Assembly: GCA_028285545.1 (NCBI GenBank) | Contig: JANQPA010000037.1 | Coordinates: 1-64,000, forward strand | Origin: Saprospiraceae bacterium | GTDB lineage: Bacteria; Bacteroidota; Bacteroidia; Chitinophagales; Saprospiraceae | Direction: 5' to 3' | DNA length: 64,000 nucleotides | Part shown: in pieces, positions 8,203-16,267 of the stretch | Layout: each line of letters begins with the position of its first letter | How positions within the stretch are numbered: the stretch's first letter is position 1 | Made by a program: the position numbers and the translations under genes | Notes under the pieces: generated by a model | The model's input: the letters and a program-made list of their open reading frames with translations, nothing else | The model's database searches: none | What the model was told of the DNA's origin: nothing

Positions 8203-9336
8203 ATGAATAGAAAGCATTTGGCTATACTTAAAAAAGGAGTAGAGAAGTGGAATAAATGGAGAAAGCAAAATCCTGTAATAAAACCGGACCTTCGCGACGC
8301 TTACCTTTACGACGCCGACCTTCGAAACGCCAACCTTCGAAACACCGACCTTCGCACTGCCAACCTTTTCTGCGCCGACCTCAGCGCCGCCGACCTCAGC
8401 GCCGCCAACCTTCGCACCGCCTATCTTCACTCTGCCAGCCTTCACTCCGCCAATCTTAGGGGCGCCGACCTTCGCTCTGCTAACCTTTGCTCTGCCAACC
8501 TTCGCGCTGCCGACCTTCGAAAGGCCGATCTTAACCGAGCTGATCTTAGCGAAGCTGATCTTAACCGAGCTGATCTTAGCGATGCCAAGCTTAGCTTCGC
8601 CATCTTTATAGGATCTAATTTTAAGAATGTAAGGCTAACAAATTGTGTAATAAATCAAACAATTTTTTGCTTAACAGATTTAAGTACTTGTAAAGGTATT
8701 GATACCATAAGAGTATCTGGAGAATGCAGTATTGATTTCCAAACCTTAAGAGCTTCAAAAAATATTTCAAAAAATTTTCTTTTTAGAATTGGATTGCCTC
8801 AGAATTATATTGATTATCTACCATCCTTTTTCATCCAAAACCCAATCCAATTATCCTATTCTGTTTTCCTTTCCCACTCGTCAGAGAATCGTGAATTTGC
8901 TGACATGCTGTATAAATACCTAACTTCTAATGGAGTTCATGTCTGGTATGATGAAAGAGAAATCAGACCTGGAGATAAAAAAATGGAGAAGGTGGAAAAA
9001 GGAATAGAATTATATGATAAGTTGATCTTAGTTTGTTCAGAAGACTTCCTTAGTCATAATTTAATGATAAATAAAATCCTCCTTCGAGCTGCTGAAAAAG
9101 AAAAAACACTTAAGGAAATGTATAGCAAGAAAATAAATGCCATTATTCCAATAAAAATAGATGACTATATAGAAGAAGGGGTCGGTGAAAATTTTAATAA
9201 GTTGAGAGAATATGAGATAGGAGATTTTACTAATTGGCAAGATGAAGAAAGCTTTAAAGTCAATACTTTTCTATTGAAGGAAGCCATAAACGCCAATCGA
9301 CAGACATTTATACCTCCTTCGCTTTATGATACTTAA
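8203..9336 (+). CDS. Pentapeptide-repeat protein with C-terminal TIR domain
   Basis: This is a 377-residue cytoplasmic protein. Residues 31-130 hold 20 consecutive A(D/N)LXX quintets, a right-handed quadrilateral beta-helix. Residues 145-215 match the linker usual in pentapeptide-TIR proteins (KGIDTIR, FLFRIGLPQNYIDYLP). Residues 219-365 are a TIR domain (YSVFLSHSSENREF, VWYDEREIRPGDK, LYDKLILVCSED). TIR domains of defence proteins are NAD-cleaving enzymes whose catalytic Glu sits in a W-x-x-E helix after the CSE motif. Here that helix reads SHNLMINKILLRAA, with no Trp and no Glu, so NADase activity is doubtful and a signalling or scaffold role is possible. It is the last island gene before the recombinase scrap. 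Confidence 0.88.
   Translation: MNRKHLAILKKGVEKWNKWRKQNPVIKPDLRDAYLYDADLRNANLRNTDLRTANLFCADLSAADLSAANLRTAYLHSASLHSANLRGADLRSANLCSANLRAADLRKADLNRADLSEADLNRADLSDAKLSFAIFIGSNFKNVRLTNCVINQTIFCLTDLSTCKGIDTIRVSGECSIDFQTLRASKNISKNFLFRIGLPQNYIDYLPSFFIQNPIQLSYSVFLSHSSENREFADMLYKYLTSNGVHVWYDEREIRPGDKKMEKVEKGIELYDKLILVCSEDFLSHNLMINKILLRAAEKEKTLKEMYSKKINAIIPIKIDDYIEEGVGENFNKLREYEIGDFTNWQDEESFKVNTFLLKEAINANRQTFIPPSLYDT
8293..8592 (+). repeat. GC-rich 15-bp repeats encoding pentapeptides
   Basis: Twenty 15-base units of the form GCCRACCTTCGC encode the A(D/N)LR quintets. The block is much richer in GC than the rest of the gene and leaves long stop-free frames on other strands, which are shadows and not genes. 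Confidence 0.85.
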
Positions 9337-9462
9337 GATAAGGATATCTCGATCCACCGCCCTCACCTTATAATTCACCTCATCAGGCTGATAGTAAATG
9401 AGAGTAGTCTCTGTCTTAGAGTGCCCAACCTGGCGCTGCACATACCCCAAGGCCATTCTTCA
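9337..9462 (-). pseudogene. C-terminal remnant of a tyrosine recombinase (integrase)
   Basis: Read on the minus strand, the frame gives MALGYVQRQVGHSKTETT followed by LIYYQPDEVNYKVRAVD. GHSKTETTLIYY resembles the last block of phage-type integrases: the GH with conserved His, then Thr-Thr and the nucleophile Tyr. A stop codon lies directly upstream (TTTGAAGAATGG), so the catalytic Arg boxes are gone. The scrap lies 170 bases from the 3' end of tRNA-Val, as expected for an element that inserted into that tRNA. The reading runs into the 3' end of the TIR gene. Assignment rests on one short block. Confidence 0.55.
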
Positions 9463-9533
9463 AAAGCAATAATCATAGGGTCAAGTTCATTAAAGATACT
9501 AAACACCTGAATTTATCCCTTGCAGATCTAACA

Positions 9534-9584
9534 AATAACCCAATAACGAATAACCTAATAACGATTAACTCAATAACCAATAAC
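9534..9584. repeat. Degenerate 7/8-base tandem repeat, unit AATAACNN
   Basis: Seven successive 7- or 8-base units built on AATAAC (AATAACCC, AATAACG, AATAACCT, AATAACGA, TTAACTC, AATAACC, AATAAC). It is one of eleven such intergenic arrays in the window, each with a different unit. Confidence 0.7.
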
Positions 9585-9622
9585 AAAAAAAGCCAATTAA
9601 TCATATATCAAAATGATCAATT
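9585..9622 (-). terminator. Intrinsic terminator of tRNA-Val
   Basis: On the minus strand, downstream of the tRNA, AATTGATCAT pairs with ATGATTAATT around an 8-base loop and is followed by GGC and seven T. It therefore reads as a rho-independent terminator. Confidence 0.6.
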
Positions 9623-9636
9623 AGCTAATTGTTGTG

Positions 9637-9711
9637 TGGGTTATACTGGATTCGAACCAGTGACCTCAGCCCTGTCAAGGCTGCGCTCTAAACCAACTGA
9701 GCTAATAACCC
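9637..9711 (-). tRNA. tRNA-Val (anticodon GAC)
   Basis: The 75-base sequence folds as a complete cloverleaf: acceptor GGGTTAT/ATAACCC, D-arm GCTC/GAGC, anticodon stem CAGCC/GGCTG with loop TTGACAG (anticodon GAC), and T-arm ACTGG-TTCGAAT-CCAGT. A is the discriminator base, and CCA is not encoded. Its 3' end faces the island and the recombinase scrap. Confidence 0.95.
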
Positions 9712-9804
9712 TTTATTCACTTGAACTTAGATACAGGTGCAAATTTAAAATAAATTTGCCAAGCTCCAAATCTTAATAGCAGCTACTCGTTGTTGGTCGT
9801 ATTC

Positions 9805-10926
9805 TCATCTTAAAGTTTCCGCATGCCTATGAATCAAGTCATGCATCTTTCCACCTGGCCAAAGCAAATTGGATTCCCGAATCAGCCACTGCGATTTATT
9901 ACTGACCAAAAATACCCCCAAACCCTTTCCCCGGTGGATATCCATAAAGGAAGTCGCTCCGTAATAAGCTCCTGCATGTCCATTCCATCCCTGAGCATAA
10001 GACCACCAAAGATAACCCAAACTCGACCCTGCATTTTTGATTTTCAACATATCTGTAACGGTTTCGGGCTTTAATATCTCGATTCCTTTATAGCTTCCTT
10101 CATTTAAATACATGGACATAAATTTAGAAAAGTCAACCAGAGAAGTCTTCAAACTGGTAGCCGGATAATAGGGTACACTATATTGAAAATGCCGGGCACC
10201 ATGATAAATAACAGCAAGCTTGGAAGAATCTAAATCATTTAAATCGAAACTGGTGTTTTCCATTTCCAAAGGAAGAAAAATATGTTCCCGACAATATCTT
10301 CGAAAATCGATTCCATTTATTCTTTCTACAATATAACCTAATAGCGCAACTCCGTGATTGGAATATTGCTCTTCAGAGCCAGGAGCATGTGACATCCAGG
10401 CCACGGATCGTGATAAATAACTCTTTAACCAGGTTCCTAGTTCCGGAGCAGACTCTTCTTCAAAAGGAATAAAAAAGTTGGGATCATCCATGTCATATGG
10501 AGAAGACATTCCCGATCGATGGGTTAATAGCATTCTGGCGGTGATCGGCACCTCCGGAAAATGGGGACTTCTTACCTCAAAATCTAAATAGGTGTTAATA
10601 TCTTCATCCAAATCAATCCTGCCCTGTTCTACTTGCTGCATAACAGCCGTCGCCGTTACCAATTTTGAAACGGAAGCTGTGGAATAAATGGTTTCTTTAT
10701 GGGCGCCTATCCCCATTTCAACGTCTGCAAATCCATAAGAATAATTCCATAATATTGAATCCCTGGATATAATAACAGCAGAAAAAGAGGGAAGGGCATA
10801 ATTAGTAGCCAAGGAACTGACGGAGGACTCAAAACTAGGTGGATTTATCTCTGGAGGAGGAGATATCACCTCTTTCTTACAATTGCAAACAACTAAAATC
10901 AATAAGACAATCAATATCTTTTTCAT
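9805..10926 (-). CDS. Serine hydrolase lipoprotein, class C beta-lactamase family
   Basis: This 373-residue member of the beta-lactamase/DD-peptidase fold (PF00144) has a lipoprotein signal peptide ending in the lipobox VCNC (Cys16), so it should be anchored in the envelope. The catalytic set is complete: SVSK (Ser85, Lys88), YSN in EEQYSNHG, and HAG near the C-terminus in GHAGAYYG. These enzymes are usually esterases, peptidases or D-aminoacyl hydrolases and not true beta-lactamases. The substrate cannot be read from sequence. It is the first core gene right of the tRNA and stands alone. Two more family members lie at 25137 and 38983. Confidence 0.88.
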   Translation of the reverse strand: MKKILIVLLILVVCNCKKEVISPPPEINPPSFESSVSSLATNYALPSFSAVIISRDSILWNYSYGFADVEMGIGAHKETIYSTASVSKLVTATAVMQQVEQGRIDLDEDINTYLDFEVRSPHFPEVPITARMLLTHRSGMSSPYDMDDPNFFIPFEEESAPELGTWLKSYLSRSVAWMSHAPGSEEQYSNHGVALLGYIVERINGIDFRRYCREHIFLPLEMENTSFDLNDLDSSKLAVIYHGARHFQYSVPYYPATSLKTSLVDFSKFMSMYLNEGSYKGIEILKPETVTDMLKIKNAGSSLGYLWWSYAQGWNGHAGAYYGATSFMDIHRGKGLGVFLVSNKSQWLIRESNLLWPGGKMHDLIHRHAETLR

Positions 10927-11121
10927 CCTTTTAGATATAAATCATAAATTTTATGCTTCTCAAAGATATGGATACGCATATGCCCATGAATGTAAAAAAC
11001 GGACGTTTGCTAATCGCTTAGCCTTAATTTTACTCCTTATTGATGATTTGGCTGGTAGATGACAAAAAGGCTTCTTGTTCTAATTATTTTAATATCTGGT
11101 AAAATTCATTGAACCATTATG

Positions 11122-11170
11122 TAACAAACATCAAACAACGAACAACTAATAGTAGATAACAAATAATGAA
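11122..11170. repeat. Degenerate 7-base tandem repeat, unit NAACNAA
   Basis: Seven exact 7-base steps: TAACAAA, CATCAAA, CAACGAA, CAACTAA, TAGTAGA, TAACAAA, TAATGAA. The last unit contains the ATG start codon of the AraC-type gene at 11166, so the array forms its leader. Confidence 0.65.
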
Positions 11171-12008
11171 CATCGAAATTGGGTATATGCTACAAAAATT
11201 TATACCTATAGATATCTTAAAAGATTATATCGGTAACATTTGGCTGCTCGATGAATACAGACCCTCCGGCACAATTCTTAAAGAGAGAGTAGTACCTGGG
11301 GGCACCATTAGAATTATTTTTATTCTGGATGGAGCATTACACCAAACTAACGAATTAGGGCACTGGGAAAGGGCTCCCGTAGCCTTTGTGGAGGGCGTAT
11401 ATTCTAAATCTTTTTTCCAAAAAATCAAAAAACTCAAATGCATTGGAATAGATTTTTTACCAGGCAAATTCCAATTTTTTAATAAAAATATTGGAATGGA
11501 AAACAGGAGAGCCTTGATTCCTTTTGAATGTATGTTTAATTGGAATTATGAAGAGTTGCTGGAACAGTTTGAAAAGGATAGCAAATCATGCATACCGATT
11601 CTTGAGGATTTTTTAAAAAATAGATTGTCACAAAATTCTTATAACTCAAATAGAATTTCCAGAGTGGTCGATTTTATTTTGTCAAAAAATGGAAATGTGA
11701 AAATTGATGATCTAGCTACTTTTGCTTGCTTGTCGCGCCGCCAATTTAGGAGAGTTTTTACAAAAACAATTGGTATAGGACCCAAAAAGTTTAGCAAAAT
11801 TATAAGAATTGAAAATGCACTTAAAGATCTTCTTTCCTTGGAGTCTTTTTCGGTCTCAGATCTGGCCTATCAGTATGGTTATTATGATCAATCTCATTTC
11901 ACCAAAGATTTCACCCAGGTGGTGGGCCTTAGTCCTATGTATTATAAAATGGAATCAAATCTTATAGATAAGGCCTATTATAAGGCAGAATTCCAGAGTT
12001 TACGGTAA
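11166..12008 (+). CDS. AraC family transcriptional regulator
   Basis: This 280-residue DNA-binding regulator has a C-terminal AraC double helix-turn-helix at about 160-265: IDDLATFACLSRRQFRRVF is the first HTH, then VSDLAYQYGYYDQSHFTKDF and the family signature ending in GLSPMYY. The N-terminal half (FIPIDILKDYIGNIW, RVVPGGTIRIIF, GIDFLPG) resembles the DUF6597 sensor-like domain common with AraC proteins in Bacteroidota. The ATG at 11166 lies inside a 7-base repeat array. The 36-codon membrane ORF begins on the base after its stop codon. Its target is unknown. The neighbouring hydrolase is a candidate by position only. Confidence 0.88.
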   Translation: MNIEIGYMLQKFIPIDILKDYIGNIWLLDEYRPSGTILKERVVPGGTIRIIFILDGALHQTNELGHWERAPVAFVEGVYSKSFFQKIKKLKCIGIDFLPGKFQFFNKNIGMENRRALIPFECMFNWNYEELLEQFEKDSKSCIPILEDFLKNRLSQNSYNSNRISRVVDFILSKNGNVKIDDLATFACLSRRQFRRVFTKTIGIGPKKFSKIIRIENALKDLLSLESFSVSDLAYQYGYYDQSHFTKDFTQVVGLSPMYYKMESNLIDKAYYKAEFQSLR

Positions 12009-12119
12009 ATGATGCCAAAGAATATGAGGGAGTCATCCAAAATTTACATATGGCCTTTTATGGTATTGGTCATTCTGGCTATTCTGAATAGTCTAGGAAT
12101 ATGGATGATAGGAATTTAA
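12009..12119 (+). CDS. Small single-pass membrane protein (36 residues)
   Basis: The ATG follows the AraC stop codon with no gap (TAAATG). The 36-residue product has a basic N-terminus (MMPKNMRESSKIY) and one hydrophobic helix, YIWPFMVLVILAILNSLG, ending IWMIGI. Such one-helix proteins of the form basic stretch, W-P, helix are common behind other genes in Gram-negative bacteria but are seldom annotated. The abutting stop and start suggest translational coupling. A function is not known, and no homologue search was possible. Confidence 0.5.
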   Translation: MMPKNMRESSKIYIWPFMVLVILAILNSLGIWMIGI

Positions 12120-12200
12120 TACCCCGTTTTTTAGAGCCATTACTTGGGCAAATAATCCTAAAATAAGCAGCCCTCCTTTAAATAAACCAATCCCTTACTA

Positions 12201-12259
12201 AACAAGGAACAAGGAACAAGGAACAAGGAACAAGGAACAAGGAACAAGGAACAAGGAAC
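12201..12259. repeat. 7-base tandem repeat, unit GGAACAA
   Basis: Seven perfect GGAACAA units (12206-12254), preceded by AACAA and followed by GGAACT. It ends on the base before the stop codon of the DUF819 gene, between two convergent genes. Confidence 0.9.
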
Positions 12260-13426
12260 TCACACCATCCACTGCATCAAATTGGCCACAATAATCCCAA
12301 TGTAATTCCCAATGGCATTGCCCAATATTCCTACCGCAACCCCGGAAAGTATCAAAGTCGAATATCCCCTTGCACCCGCTATGGCCATGGCAGAGGCAGA
12401 TCCACCTACATTAGCCTGAGAAGCTACCGCCAACATGGACATCTCGATTCGCAAAAGACGGCCAATACCGAAAATAATTAAGCCATGTATAACTACAGTA
12501 CCCAGAGCAAAATAAAAAATGGAAGGACCAATCTCTATTATTTTAGAAACTACCGATCGGGCGCCATTGGTAGACAGAAACATCAAGATCAAAAAATTAC
12601 CCAATACCATACTTCCCTGCAGCTTTTTTACCCGAGGCACATGGGCTAGCAACAATACAATCGTCGTCAACCATATGATCATTGGAATCACGGGTAGGAG
12701 AGAGGCCAGTATTTTGGAGATCCACATACTTCCTATGACTATAAATAGTAAAAAACCAATGTCCGTCAAACTTATTGACCCAGCACTCTTAAACAATAAT
12801 TGATCTAGGGAACTGGCTTTTTTCTCTGAAGTCTCCGGATTATCTTTTTCAGGTAGTTCTTGGTCTTCTGCCTGCGGCACTCTTACTTTATTCAATAACT
12901 CCGGACCGGTGATACAAACAATCAGCCAGATAGCCGTAATGATAACGTCCGCCGCTATACCTGCCGAGAATAAATTACTGCTGGTTTCAAATTCTCTCCC
13001 CATTGCTGCATAATTCATTCCCCCACCAATATATGTAGCTGCAAACTGACCAGAGAGCTTCCAGGTTTCTTCCCCAATTTGGGAATATAATAGGTATCCC
13101 ATAACCAAGGCCCCCAGCGCAGAACCAAATGCTCCAATCCCAAAGGCTTTTATCATAGGCAGTCCTGCATTTTTTAAAGTATCTAAGTTTACTTTTAAAA
13201 GAATCAGAACAATCCCTGCCAACACTCCGTCACTTGCAAAAAAGGAATAAACTTCAGATTCAGGAGGTAAAACCCCAATATTTGACAAAATCATCCCAAA
13301 GAGAATGCAAATGGCCGCTGCACCAATCTTTTTGAAAAATTTACTATTGGCGTCCAACCATATTCCGGATAGGGTAACGAAAGCTAATATTAGTAATACG
13401 GTTCCGTCGCTGTAGAGAAAATCCAT
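12260..13426 (-). CDS. DUF819 family integral membrane protein
   Basis: This 388-residue protein has about ten hydrophobic segments in two blocks separated by a hydrophilic loop at about 195-215 (EDQELPEKDNPETSEKK). Motifs match the DUF819 (YjcL-like) family: FVTLSGIWLDANSKFF, SDGVLAGIVLILLK, ATYIGGGMNYAAMG, and ASQANVGGSASAMAIA near the C-terminus. Glycine-rich re-entrant segments in both halves suggest a transporter with inverted-repeat architecture, but the substrate is unknown. It reads towards the AraC gene, and its 3' end abuts the GGAACAA array. The hydroxyacid dehydrogenase lies upstream on the same strand, about 200 bases away. Confidence 0.85.
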   Translation of the reverse strand: MDFLYSDGTVLLILAFVTLSGIWLDANSKFFKKIGAAAICILFGMILSNIGVLPPESEVYSFFASDGVLAGIVLILLKVNLDTLKNAGLPMIKAFGIGAFGSALGALVMGYLLYSQIGEETWKLSGQFAATYIGGGMNYAAMGREFETSSNLFSAGIAADVIITAIWLIVCITGPELLNKVRVPQAEDQELPEKDNPETSEKKASSLDQLLFKSAGSISLTDIGFLLFIVIGSMWISKILASLLPVIPMIIWLTTIVLLLAHVPRVKKLQGSMVLGNFLILMFLSTNGARSVVSKIIEIGPSIFYFALGTVVIHGLIIFGIGRLLRIEMSMLAVASQANVGGSASAMAIAGARGYSTLILSGVAVGILGNAIGNYIGIIVANLMQWMV

Positions 13427-13582
13427 GTTTGTTGTTTTTAGTTCAGAGTTCCATGTTTAGTTTTTGTGAAATGAAGGTTTTGTTAATTATTGGAGCTTAT
13501 TGATGTGTGCTGCTACTTATGGCAGTAGCATGAAAAAAAAATGCTTAAATAAGAAACTAATCCTCCATTTAATTTATCTTAA

Positions 13583-13624
13583 CGTGAACACTTGAACACT
13601 TGAACACTTGAACACTTGAACACG
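13583..13624. repeat. 8-base tandem repeat, unit CACTTGAA
   Basis: Four perfect CACTTGAA units (13589-13620), flanked by degenerate copies CGTGAA and CACG. The array ends immediately before the dehydrogenase stop codon at 13625. Confidence 0.9.
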
Positions 13625-14662
13625 TCAATACATCTTCCTAGTATCAATCACATTAATCATCGGCTTGCCCTCCAGAAAATGCTGAATATTAGTACAGAAC
13701 AAGTCCGTAATTCGTCCATTTTCTCGATCACTGGTACTTCCAGAATGAGGACTCACCATCACATTTTCCATTGACCATAATGGACTGGAGACTGGTAAAG
13801 GTTCCGTTTCAAATACATCCAAGCCAGCACCTCTTAAATGTCCACTTTGAAGAGCTTCAACTAAGGCTGGCTCGTCAATAAGCGCTCCCCTTCCTATGTT
13901 TATCAAAAGAGCTCCCTTGGGAAGCATGGCCAATTCTTTGGCACTGATCATTTTTTCTGTTTCAGGAGTATGTGGAGCTATCAGGATCAAATATTCAGAT
14001 CTGGAAAGTACCTGTGGTAATTTTTCTGGCTTGTATAGTTCATCTACAAAAACATCCTTGGCAAGGATATTGCTGATGTTATTTTTCACCCCAAGAACCT
14101 TCATCCCAAAACACTGAGCTACTCTGGCTACTTCCTGGCCTACCATTCCCAGACCAATAATCCCCATCGTTCGACCTCGTAAATCTGTACCAGCAAAGCG
14201 CTCCCAATGTTTGTTGCGCTGATATTCAAGAGATAATAATAGTTTCTTATTGAAAGCAAACATTACCATAAAACAAAATTCGGCTAAAGGCTGGGCATGA
14301 ACCCCTCTTGCAGAAGTAAATACTGTATCAGGCATCCTAATATCATATTCTAGCTTTCGGATGGTCTTACCAATACCTGAACTGGTGGCTTGTATCCATC
14401 TTACTTTCGGAGCTAAATCAGGCAATTCCTCTAGGTTGGTTCGGTCAAAGTCAAATAAAATATCAGCCTGGGAAAGCAAATTGCGCCATTCCGCTTCTTG
14501 ACTTTCAGTTCTTTGGAAGGGATGTCCATTGTGATCGGCTGCATAACGTGGAGAGGCGATTAAGTCAGGTCTGTATAGGACCTTCAATCGAGAATCGACC
14601 GACTGAATTTTTTTTGCCAGATAAGGTTCCAGGTAACTGGCAATTAATAAATTATAACTCAT
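13625..14662 (-). CDS. D-2-hydroxyacid dehydrogenase, NAD-binding
   Basis: This 345-residue cytoplasmic oxidoreductase interconverts a 2-hydroxyacid and a 2-oxoacid with NAD(P)H. The Rossmann motif GIIGLGMVGQEVA is at about 168-180. The catalytic triad is present: Arg in INIGRGALID, Glu in FETEPLP and His in VSPHSGST. The N-terminal substrate domain is complete, and the length is normal for the family. No dimer partner or pathway gene sits beside it, so the substrate (glyoxylate, hydroxypyruvate or another) cannot be decided. Confidence 0.9.
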   Translation of the reverse strand: MSYNLLIASYLEPYLAKKIQSVDSRLKVLYRPDLIASPRYAADHNGHPFQRTESQEAEWRNLLSQADILFDFDRTNLEELPDLAPKVRWIQATSSGIGKTIRKLEYDIRMPDTVFTSARGVHAQPLAEFCFMVMFAFNKKLLLSLEYQRNKHWERFAGTDLRGRTMGIIGLGMVGQEVARVAQCFGMKVLGVKNNISNILAKDVFVDELYKPEKLPQVLSRSEYLILIAPHTPETEKMISAKELAMLPKGALLINIGRGALIDEPALVEALQSGHLRGAGLDVFETEPLPVSSPLWSMENVMVSPHSGSTSDRENGRITDLFCTNIQHFLEGKPMINVIDTRKMY

Positions 14663-14818
14663 ATTTTAGCGAAGCTGGTTTTTCCTTGAATAATGTTGGG
14701 ATTTGAAATGGCTTGATGGAGTATTCTTATTACCTTAAATATAATAATATTCCCATTAGAACATGAGAAAATTAAAAGGAGAGGATAGAGTCTAAAAATT
14801 ACAAAACATTTAAACTCC

Positions 14819-14850
14819 GGAACTTCGGAACCATGGAACTCAGGAACCAT
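14819..14850. repeat. 8-base tandem repeat, unit GGAACYNN
   Basis: Four exact 8-base steps, GGAACTTC, GGAACCAT, GGAACTCA and GGAACCAT, sit 13 bases before the GH53 start codon in a divergent spacer. A related GGTTCC/GGAACC array lies at 61155. Confidence 0.75.
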
Positions 14851-14863
14851 AAACATTAACCAA

Positions 14864-16267
14864 ATGCCTCCACTAATAAAAATATTCCTATTATTTAGTC
14901 TGCTAGGCCTACCTTCCCAATTATGGCCCCAGTCATTTTATTTCGGTGCAGACCTCTCTTATGTCAATGAAATGGAAAATTGTGGTGCGGTCTATTATGA
15001 TGGGGGTGAAGTTAAAGACCCTTATCAGATCTTTGCAGAAAACAGTTGCAATCTTGTTCGTTTGCGACTCTGGCATACCCCTAGTTGGTATGATACCCTG
15101 AATTCAGGACAACGTTATTCAGATCTCAATGATGTAAAAAAAAGCATCCGTCGAGCCAAAACAGCAGGTATGCAGGTATTGCTGGACTTTCATCTTTCTG
15201 ATACCTGGGCCGATCCAGCAAACCAATTGATACCCAAAGCATGGCAAGAGGTGGCAAAAGACCTTCCTTCTTTATCTGATTCCCTGTTTTTTTATATAAA
15301 AAATACCTTGTTAGACCTCCATCAATCTGATCTTCTGCCAGAAATGGTGCAAATCGGAAATGAGACCAATAAAGAAATCCTACTCACACCAGAAGAAAAT
15401 GACCAGCCTCGTGCAATAGATTGGAACAGGAATGCCGCATTATTTAATTCTGCCATTCAGGCAGTACGAGAAGTAGAAGAACAAGTCGATTCAAAAATAG
15501 ACATCATACTGCATATTTCTGGACCTGCCTCTGCCTCCTGGTATATTGAAAATTTTATTTCTCAGGAAGTCACTGATTTTGACATCATTGGTTTATCTTA
15601 TTATTGGCAATGGCATTTTGAAACCGACTTGGAAGAGTTTGGGGAAATAATGGCTTCTCTAAGAGGGAGCTTCCCCCAGTATCAGGTTATGATTGTCGAG
15701 ACCGCTTACCCATGGACCAATGATTACAAAGATTCAGCGGGTAATATTCTCTCCAGAACCCACCCGGATTTTCAACCACTCAGTCCGGAGAATCAATTGG
15801 ATTTTATGATTAGCCTCACTCGGAAAGTCATGGACAATGATGGTATTGGAGTTATTTATTGGGAGCCGGCCTGGATATCTACCTCTTGTTCAACTCCGTG
15901 GGGGAAGGGTTCTCATTTCGAGCAGGCTACCTTTTTTGATTTCCAGAACCATTTACTACTCAATGGAGGGATTAAATGGATGAGTTTTCCATACCAAACA
16001 ACAAGCGTTGTTTTGAACGATAAAAAAGAGGCAAGATTTAAGACTTTTCTCACAAATAATGGTAGAATTCTTCATCTAAAATCAGAAGCTTTTTGGGAAG
16101 GAGCCCTCCTGAAAGTGTATTTTTTACACGGAGCAAAAATTTTTCAGAATAATATTAGGTCTGGACATGAGGTTTTTTACCTGCCTGAATTGCCTGCGGG
16201 AATATACATTTTGACCATGGAAAAAAGAGAATTCTTCAGAAGCGAGAAGATTATTGTCATTAACTAA
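14864..16267 (+). CDS. GH53 arabinogalactan endo-beta-1,4-galactanase, T9SS-tailed
   Basis: This 467-residue secreted glycosidase cleaves internal beta-1,4-galactosyl bonds of galactan or type I arabinogalactan. A signal peptide (MPPLIKIFLLFSLLG...) ends near residue 23. The GH53 hallmarks are present: SFYFGADLSY, LVRLRLWHTPSW, DFHLSDTWADP, QIGNETN (acid/base Glu) and MIVETAYPW (nucleophile Glu). The last 80 residues end in LPAGIYILTMEKREF...SEKIIVIN, the pattern of a type IX secretion sorting domain, so it is probably exported to the surface. It lies 384 bases upstream of susC and opens the locus. The known Bacteroides galactan loci also pair GH53 with SusC/SusD, which supports the substrate call. 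Confidence 0.88.
   Translation: MPPLIKIFLLFSLLGLPSQLWPQSFYFGADLSYVNEMENCGAVYYDGGEVKDPYQIFAENSCNLVRLRLWHTPSWYDTLNSGQRYSDLNDVKKSIRRAKTAGMQVLLDFHLSDTWADPANQLIPKAWQEVAKDLPSLSDSLFFYIKNTLLDLHQSDLLPEMVQIGNETNKEILLTPEENDQPRAIDWNRNAALFNSAIQAVREVEEQVDSKIDIILHISGPASASWYIENFISQEVTDFDIIGLSYYWQWHFETDLEEFGEIMASLRGSFPQYQVMIVETAYPWTNDYKDSAGNILSRTHPDFQPLSPENQLDFMISLTRKVMDNDGIGVIYWEPAWISTSCSTPWGKGSHFEQATFFDFQNHLLLNGGIKWMSFPYQTTSVVLNDKKEARFKTFLTNNGRILHLKSEAFWEGALLKVYFLHGAKIFQNNIRSGHEVFYLPELPAGIYILTMEKREFFRSEKIIVIN

Noticed and set aside
8074..8459. Open frames on both strands across 8074-8459 as extra genes
   Set aside because: They are shadows of the 15-base pentapeptide repeats; their translations are low-complexity (GGAEVGGAEVG and RRRPQRRQP types).
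2698..9336. An integron cassette array (same-direction small genes plus a tyrosine recombinase)
   Set aside because: No attC-like imperfect palindromes recur between the genes, and the recombinase scrap lies at the wrong end and resembles phage-type integrases.
12201..12259. The GGAACAA array as a phase-variation tract of the DUF819 gene
   Set aside because: It lies after the stop codon, so changes in copy number would not alter the reading frame or promoter of that gene.
14659..14856. A 65-codon minus-strand frame
   Set aside because: Its N-terminal part (MFMVPEFHGSEVPEF) is only the GGAACYNN repeat array translated; there are no protein features.
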